From contig CM048852.1 of assembly GCA_026545225.1 (NCBI GenBank), positions 56,303,146-56,367,145 of the forward strand: a DNA stretch of 64,000 nt, in the 5' to 3' direction. Positions within the stretch are counted from its first letter, which is position 1; each line of letters begins with the position of its first letter. The DNA comes from Cornus controversa. Taxonomy: Eukaryota > Streptophyta > Magnoliopsida > Cornales > Cornaceae. Positions 59,201-64,000 of the stretch are shown here, one piece after another. The position numbers and the translations under genes are program-made. The notes under the pieces were generated by a model. The model was not told the DNA's origin and did not search any database. It worked only from the letters and a program-made list of their open reading frames with translations.

Positions 59201-61243
59201 ACAATTCTATCATTTTCCTTTAGTTAATTTTCCTTTGCTTCTATGTAGGTCCATCCTTTTCCTACTACCAAATTAGATTTTACTTCCTCGAGTTGAATCA
59301 ATTTTTGTTATGTCTTTGGTCATCAAGAATCTCCAGTTCTTTTTAACGCCAATATTTTAGTATTTAAATGGAAATTCATATATTATATTCACTTTTGTCA
59401 CCATATGGCTCATTTTCTTCCATCCATCTTTATAATCTCTTCCTTTCTGGCCTTGATTAAAAATCTATATTCTATAATGAAATTCAATCAAATCAGGTTA
59501 TAAAATGACCAAGATGTAGACTTTTTCCCCATTACTTTGAATAGTAGTTGTTTTATTATTTTCTATTGCCATCTCTTTTGTGATAGGAAAATTTTATCAA
59601 CTAGCAGAAAGTTAAAATCAGTTCAAGATGCCATGCATTTTTTCCCCTAATTTTTTTGGGGAAAATTTTCTTTATAAAATCATATTTTTGGTTTTTTTAT
59701 TTATATTAGATTGATTCTAGTTTGAGGTTTTTCTTCCCATAACTTGTTTTATTTTCATTACATTTGCCAATTTTATAGGAAATAAATGTTATGATTTAAA
59801 AGGAGGATGTTATAACGTCTTGTTGCAGTAAGGTTGATCATGTTATACTTTAATAAAATAAAAAACTGATACAGATAGTTAACTATCCTAGGTTTTTATC
59901 CAATACACTCCTCCCAGAACCTTGAGTTTGTGGGATGGGGTAATTGAAAAAGACAAGTTATTGAGGTGGTCAAGTTTGTGTGTTTCAGACCTCCCTACTT
60001 TACAAAAAAGATCATTCTATCTTAATATTCTGTAGATTTGACATGCATGTTTCATGGTGTTTCCAAATATTAATATATAGCAGTTAGCTATTGGTTTTAA
60101 ATTGTAACTTTAATATTGCTTTCTTGTTTAATTGAGGTTTGTCAAATTTTGATCTATTATGCAATCTTCATTAGTTGGTAAGAAGATCCATTCCCCCAAA
60201 TGGGTGCTTCCAGTTCATCAAAATTTTACCTTGCTGTGTTAATAATGGTTGGTTACATCATAGATGGATTTAGTGGTCCATCAAAGTTTGCCAAGCCTTG
60301 ATCCTCCCCATTGAGCAATACACAGACCTTTTCCTGGTATCTGAGATCCCCAAGTTTTAACTTAATTTCCAGTGGTATACTTTTTTTTTTCTTCCTAGTA
60401 TTTAATTGATAGATATCTCTATAAGGGATGGGTGATTAAGAAGCTGTTTCTGCTACTAGTGGCTATTGATAATAATTGCATACTTCTTGTTTGTCATACG
60501 AAATAAATGATAACTCATTGACTTCTCTCATGGACAAATTGAACTTTTTCTGATATATAGATAAAAGAAATACACCATAGAAAAACCTATTTTATGCCAA
60601 CTTGAGAATGAATTTAGCACACATTGAGGTGATGGAAGTTGACTATTGGCTTGATAATTGACTCCATTCTGTTACCATTTACCAAATGGCTGGATCATTG
60701 AAGGCCTGGACACTATTATATTTGTCTGCACTGTTTGGCCTAAAAGTATGCATGAGGGGATGGGCTTCCACTGATTCCCTGTCCTAAAATTGTGGCAGTC
60801 ACAACTGCTTGTTTTTCAGAATCTTTAGGATTCACTTGTCAGTCTTGGGCATAAGCCTTGGTCTGTCCTTTCACCACGGCTATGAGATGGTTCTAATTTT
60901 TTGCTAGGCAAACTATCTTGCTACTCTATGTTAATATGTTGTGTGTGCATGCTGTTGCTTCTGTGTTCATACCTGGAAACTAATATTGGAACTATACCAC
61001 CTTTCAGTTCTAATGGATGACCACAAGGAAGATGAGGCCATAAAGGAGCTTACGAAGGCCATAGCTTTCAAGCCTGACCTACGGCTGCTTCATCTTCGAG
61101 CAGCATTCCATGATTCGATGGGTGATCACACTTCCTCCGTCCGAGATTGTGAGGCAGCCCTTTCTATTGATCCCAACCACACAGATACGCTTGAGCTTTA
61201 TCATAGAGCACAAGAACGAGCTAACGAGCAACAACACAAGTAA
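53262..61243 (+). CDS. ETO1: ETO1-type protein (BTB/TPR adaptor of CUL3 E3 ligase)
   Basis: Substrate adaptor that binds type-2 ACC synthases through its TPR part and CUL3 through its BTB domain, sending ACS for ubiquitination and so limiting ethylene production. Exons 53262-55297, 57397-57688, 57786-58095 and 61008-61243 join to 957 residues, against about 951 for Arabidopsis ETO1; all junctions are GT-AG and in frame. The start MQHNIFSTRSLK...GCKGTQVYALNP matches ETO1 rather than the EOL N-terminus. BTB domain about residues 245-345 (GDDEVRCNRYNIASLSRPFK, MLYGSFVES). TPR-rich C-terminal half: YHQLGCVMLERNEYKDAQKC, LNCQKAAMRCLRLARN, ALNNLGSVYIDCDKLDLAAD, KTELTKAIAFKPDLRLLHLR-like last repeat, DCEAALSIDPNHTDTLELYH. 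No stop or frameshift. Intron 1 (2.1 kb) holds a SINE and intron 3 (2.9 kb) a Mutator-like element. The single-copy versus family state is unknown. Confidence 0.97.
55438..55556. repeat. 49-bp direct repeat, 70-bp period, in ETO1 intron 1
   Basis: TTTTTGTGCTTGTAGGTCAA through GGCAGTGGGATGCT occurs at 55438-55486 and 55508-55556. The unit includes GCTTGTAG, a potential 3' splice site, so it duplicates a candidate acceptor; the real acceptor is at 57396. Confidence 0.9.
55734..55869 (-). mobile_element. tRNA-derived SINE in ETO1 intron 1
   Basis: On the minus strand it opens CCCCAAGGGGTTGGCTCAAG (A box GGCTCAAGTGG), has GGTTCAAGTCCTC as B box about 50 bases later, and ends ACCAACTAGGG plus poly(A). 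A perfect 16-bp duplication, ATGTTCAATTATACTT, flanks it at 55718-55733 and 55870-55885. Length 136 bp without coding. The Pol III promoter layout, A tail and long duplication are the SINE signature. Confidence 0.92.
58283..59218. mobile_element. Mutator-like element in ETO1 intron 3 (936 bp)
   Basis: The perfect 9-bp TTTAGTTAA flanks it at 58274-58282 and 59219-59227. Ends are diverged inverted repeats: GAGTAGTGCTATTAGACC with GACATTCTACTGACGTACTA at the left, and inverse GGAAAATGATAGAATTG with GACTTCTATCTAACGTGGTA at the right. No coding region; it carries an 84-bp internal duplication. Confidence 0.8.
58662..58794. repeat. 84-bp-period direct repeat inside the intron 3 element
   Basis: TATAACGCCATTCACAGG...GCATACATGAAGCT is repeated at 58746 as TATAACGCCATTTGTAGG...GCGTACATGAAGCT. 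Confidence 0.85.
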
Positions 61244-62129
61244 GGGAGTCGGGGGGGCAGATTTTGTGTTTCTCTTTCACAATCTTTACATGGACAATCC
61301 AATCGTTTCTACTCAATGTTTTTTGGTATAATAGACAAAGTCAGTACTAGGTGGCGCGATTGTTTTTTGATTTTCATCTAGAAAGGTTGGGTGCGGATTG
61401 GCCTTGGCCTCTGAGGAAGATGAAATTGAGGAATTTATAATAACAAAAAAAGGAAAATGCAGATCAAGATGGCCTGTACTTGTATATATATCAAAGTGGT
61501 GGTAGAATTGCATCAATCGATGAAATTTGTAGGCTAAAGTGCTCCGGATGCTGCTATTCATTGGACGACTCCTGCACAGATGGAGGTGAGCTTTAAAGTT
61601 AAACAATCAACTGAAACATATATATGAAATTGCAGCTTGTGATGTTCTTCTGTCCAGTACGTGGTGTGCAAATGTATTGTAACTTTTTGCATGTTTCCTT
61701 TGTATTGTTAAGCTGCACAATTTTTCACATGGAAGAGAAAAGTTTACCTGAAAATGCAAAAGACAAAAATTTGTCCTTTTTTCTTTCTTTTTCAATTTAT
61801 TCTATTTGGTGGCTATTCTCCTACAATTTTATGGATAAAAGCAAAATTAGTTTGAGCTCTGCTTCGAATACCTGCTCTAAACTTCTAGTAGTTCAATTTT
61901 GTTAACTCAAATGTTATTTTAATTTCCAAGCTGATGATTAAAGTTAAAGAGAGGAATCCTACAGCCAAGCATATCATATATAAAAAGATCTCACTGGATT
62001 TACTGATTTCAAATAGGTATCAAGCTATATTTCCCATTAAGTCTCATGTTTCGTTTCCTACAAGCAGATGTTCTTTTTCTTCCCTGTTTTTTATGTAACC
62101 AAACAAATCAAAATGATTTCCTCTGCACC
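61244..62129. other. ETO1 3' UTR and downstream spacer
   Basis: Holds the presumed 3' UTR. I see no further gene before LINE similarity begins. Confidence 0.6.
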
Positions 62130-62389
62130 ACATGTTCAAGATCCACGGCAAATTAAAGCTCTCTAAACATCAACTGAGGTTCTGGACTTGTAATTGGGCT
62201 TCTAACTCAAAGCTAAGAATTCAACATCTGCAATCCCAAATACCCCACTTGAAAGAGCAGCCTAATTTTGATAAATGAACATGTTTTATACTGGAAACTG
62301 AATTGGGTAAAGCTTGGCGTGATGAGGAGCTATTTTGGAAGCAAAAATCAAGAAATTCTTGGTTACTTTTGGGTGATAAAAATACTTAG

Positions 62390-62496
62390 TTTTTTTTTTC
62401 CCCCTTAGTTGGTACACACACCTACCTCCAAAGAATTGTTTGCATCCAAGAGGATTTGATCTTTAAACCTAATGCTTGCTAGGCATTAGGACCAAT
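62390..62496 (-). mobile_element. 5'-truncated SINE, same family as 55734-55869
   Basis: Inverse strand: CCTAGCAAGCATTAGG, then TTTGGAGGTAGGTGTGTG and ACCAACTAAGGGG with a poly(A) tail. It matches the intron 1 SINE from the B-box region to the tail but lacks the A-box head. It interrupts the LINE right after GDKNT. Confidence 0.8.
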
Positions 62497-63107
62497 GCTA
62501 CGTTTGTGCCGCATGAATGGAATGGAATGCCATTCCAATCATTCATTTGTTTGGTATGGATTTTAAGGTGAGAATGATCATTCCCTTGGAATGAAAATTC
62601 ATTTCATAGTTAAACCTATGGAATGGACATTCCATTCCCAATACGATTAAAAAAAAAAAAATCATATTACCAAAAAAATCCTTCACCTCCACCACCACCA
62701 CTTCCACCACTACACTAGCTCTACCACCACCACTTCCACCACTACCAACAGCTCTACCACCACCACCACCTCCACATTGCCACTTTCCTATTCCACCACA
62801 CCACAACCACCGTCGCCGCTACCACCTCTACCTTCTTCCACCACCTCCACATCGCCACCTTTCTCCACCACCACCTCCACCACCACACCGTCACCACCAC
62901 CTCCACCGCCACCCACCACCTCCACATTGCCACATTCTTCCACCACCACACATTTGTTGGTTTAATTTATTTGTCACTAGGAGAGGTATTTTGGAGAATT
63001 TGATTTAAAATTTATTTCATCCCTACCTCATTTCATATTTGTAACCAACCAAAAAAATGAGAATGATCATTCCATTCCCAGTTGCATTCCATTCAGTTCC
63101 AGTGTAC
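62497..63107. mobile_element. MITE with GGAATGGAATG ends and a CCA-rich core
   Basis: Left GCTACGTTTG...GAATGGAATGGAATGCC and inverted right GGTACACTGG...GAATGGAATGCAACTGG are terminal inverted repeats; AATGATCATTC palindromes lie at 62574 and 63063. The core (62686-62952) is a CCA/CCACCT microsatellite. Target duplication not resolved. It contains no gene. Confidence 0.65.
62686..62952. repeat. (CCA)n/(CCTCCA)n microsatellite
   Basis: Pyrimidine-rich triplet repeats inside the MITE give artefactual Pro/Ser/Thr-rich frames on the plus strand and Trp/Val/Gly-rich ones on the minus strand. Confidence 0.95.
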
Positions 63108-64000
63108 CAATCTTTCACCATAAGGCCATCATTTGACGCAAGAAAAAAAAAATTATGGGGTTGGAGGATGAACGTGGTCAGTGGAAAGACTCTAAAGTTG
63201 ATGTTCGAAGAATTGTCGAATCTTATTTCAAATATTTGTTCATGACATCTTCGACTGGCGAGCATAATGACTTTTGGTTTATGGCCACACCCAAAATTAC
63301 TGCTGATATGAATCTGTCACTTCTCATGCCTGGAACTAAGGAAGATTTCAAGGCAACCATTAAAGATATGGGTCCTTTTAAGTCTCCCGAGCACTCTTCT
63401 TCCAAAGTAACTAGGATATTCCATCACAATATGATATGTGGTTTTAACTCTTTTCTTCAGAGTGATTATCTTCTCAAAAGTTTAAACCACACTAACATTG
63501 TGCTAATCCAAAAAGTTAAGCACCCAATGAAAATGACCCAATTCTACCTTATTTCTCTTTGTAATGTGATTTATAAGTTGTTTTCAAAAGTTCTAACGAA
63601 TAGGATAAAGCCTCTTTTAAGCTTTATTATCAGTCAAAGTCAGAGTGCATTCACTCCTGGAAGATCAATCCATGATAATATTGTTGTTGCATATGAATTT
63701 CTTCACCATTTTCAGAATAGGAAAAAAGAAAAAAACCTGTCACTTGGCCTTTAAATTGGACATCGCCAAGGCTTTTGATCGGGTCGAATGGCACTTCTTG
63801 AAAGAACGATGAGGCACTTGGGCTTCACTAATCACTGGGTGAAAATTATAATGTCTTGTATCTCCTCGATGTCCTAGTCAGTTAACATTAACGGAGAATC
63901 AAGAAGCTTAATCCATCCATCTCGTGGCTTGAGACAGGGAGATCCTCTTTCCCCCTCTTTTTCTCATTTGCATAGAAGGTCTCTCGATGCTCCTCAATCA

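Larger units (their letters stand above)
62130..64000 (+). pseudogene. Decayed LINE-1 type ORF2 (reverse transcriptase), interrupted and partial
   Basis: Left part to 62386 reads ...GKAWRDEELFWKQKSRNSWL then LLGDKNT, the conserved stretch between endonuclease and reverse transcriptase of plant LINEs. After the SINE/MITE insertion the frame resumes near 63110 with FHHKAII, then MGLEDERGQW, PFKSPEHSS, NIVLIQKVKHP, YLISLCNVIYKLFSKVLTNR, SQSAFTPGRSIHDNIVVAYE, then, in another frame, FKLDIAKAFDRVEWHFL and GLRQGDPLSPS. Stops and frameshifts (a stop after AII, a shift near 63740, one at 63811, a TAG in the CISSMS region) make it inactive. The catalytic FADD/YADD box lies beyond the window. Confidence 0.88.

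Noticed and set aside
62543-62965. Trp/Val/Gly-rich and Ser/Pro/Thr-rich frames
   Set aside because: Read-through of a CCA/TGG microsatellite inside a MITE.
1-64000. CRISPR arrays, bacterial operons or integrons
   Set aside because: Tandem arrays here are microsatellites or minisatellites; gene structure is eukaryotic with spliceosomal introns.

Overview
This is AT-rich nuclear DNA from a flowering plant, most likely a eudicot. Genes are intron-rich with plant GT-AG sites, they belong to plant families (AMT2 ammonium transporters, G2-like/GARP factor, ETO1, plant BAG, ATL-like), a eukaryotic tRNA-Ile(AAU) is present, and the space between genes is full of (TA)n/(GA)n microsatellites and small plant transposons. 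The species cannot be named from the sequence.

Layout. 1-7.4 kb: AT-rich repeats, plus a YbhB-type PEBP pseudogene (3550-4507) broken by a Mutator-type MITE and by a nonsense codon. 7.45-12.16 kb (+): BAG co-chaperone with a ubiquitin-like domain. 12.41-14.02 kb (-): AMT2-type ammonium transporter, convergent with BAG. 16.0-19.3 kb: a CCA-rich Mutator-like element and a 1.29-kb solo LTR. 20.57-23.12 kb (-): a second AMT2-type transporter, the tandem paralogue of the first but with one more intron. 27.0-28.5 kb: an orphan exon-like frame, a small ATL-like membrane protein without a RING, and tRNA-Ile. 30.1-30.9 kb: a fold-back Mutator element. 32.29-33.82 kb (-): GARP/MYB-like transcription factor with EAR motifs. 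34-53 kb: about 19 kb without a convincing gene, made of nested Mutator, Tourist and hAT-like elements, LTR pieces and tandem duplications. 53.26-61.24 kb (+): complete ETO1-type gene (BTB plus TPR), with a SINE in intron 1 and a Mutator-like element in intron 3. 62.1-64.0 kb: decayed LINE ORF2 interrupted by a SINE fragment and a CCA-rich MITE, running off the window.

Working together: the transporters import ammonium, ETO1 restrains ethylene synthesis by targeting type-2 ACC synthases to CUL3 ligases, BAG works with Hsp70, and the GARP protein is probably a repressor. Nothing indicates a shared pathway; the order is ordinary plant synteny.

The strongest structural signal is a cohort of at least seven unrelated or distantly related Mutator-type (MULE) non-autonomous elements, most with identifiable 9-bp target-site duplications; none encodes a transposase. 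I did not find a convincing new biological system. The most unusual items are the doubly broken PEBP gene, the CCA-minisatellite MULE with a coding-like insert, a long fold-back hairpin at 19.65 kb, and the intron difference between the AMT paralogues. All exon coordinates were read by eye from splice signals and frame continuity.
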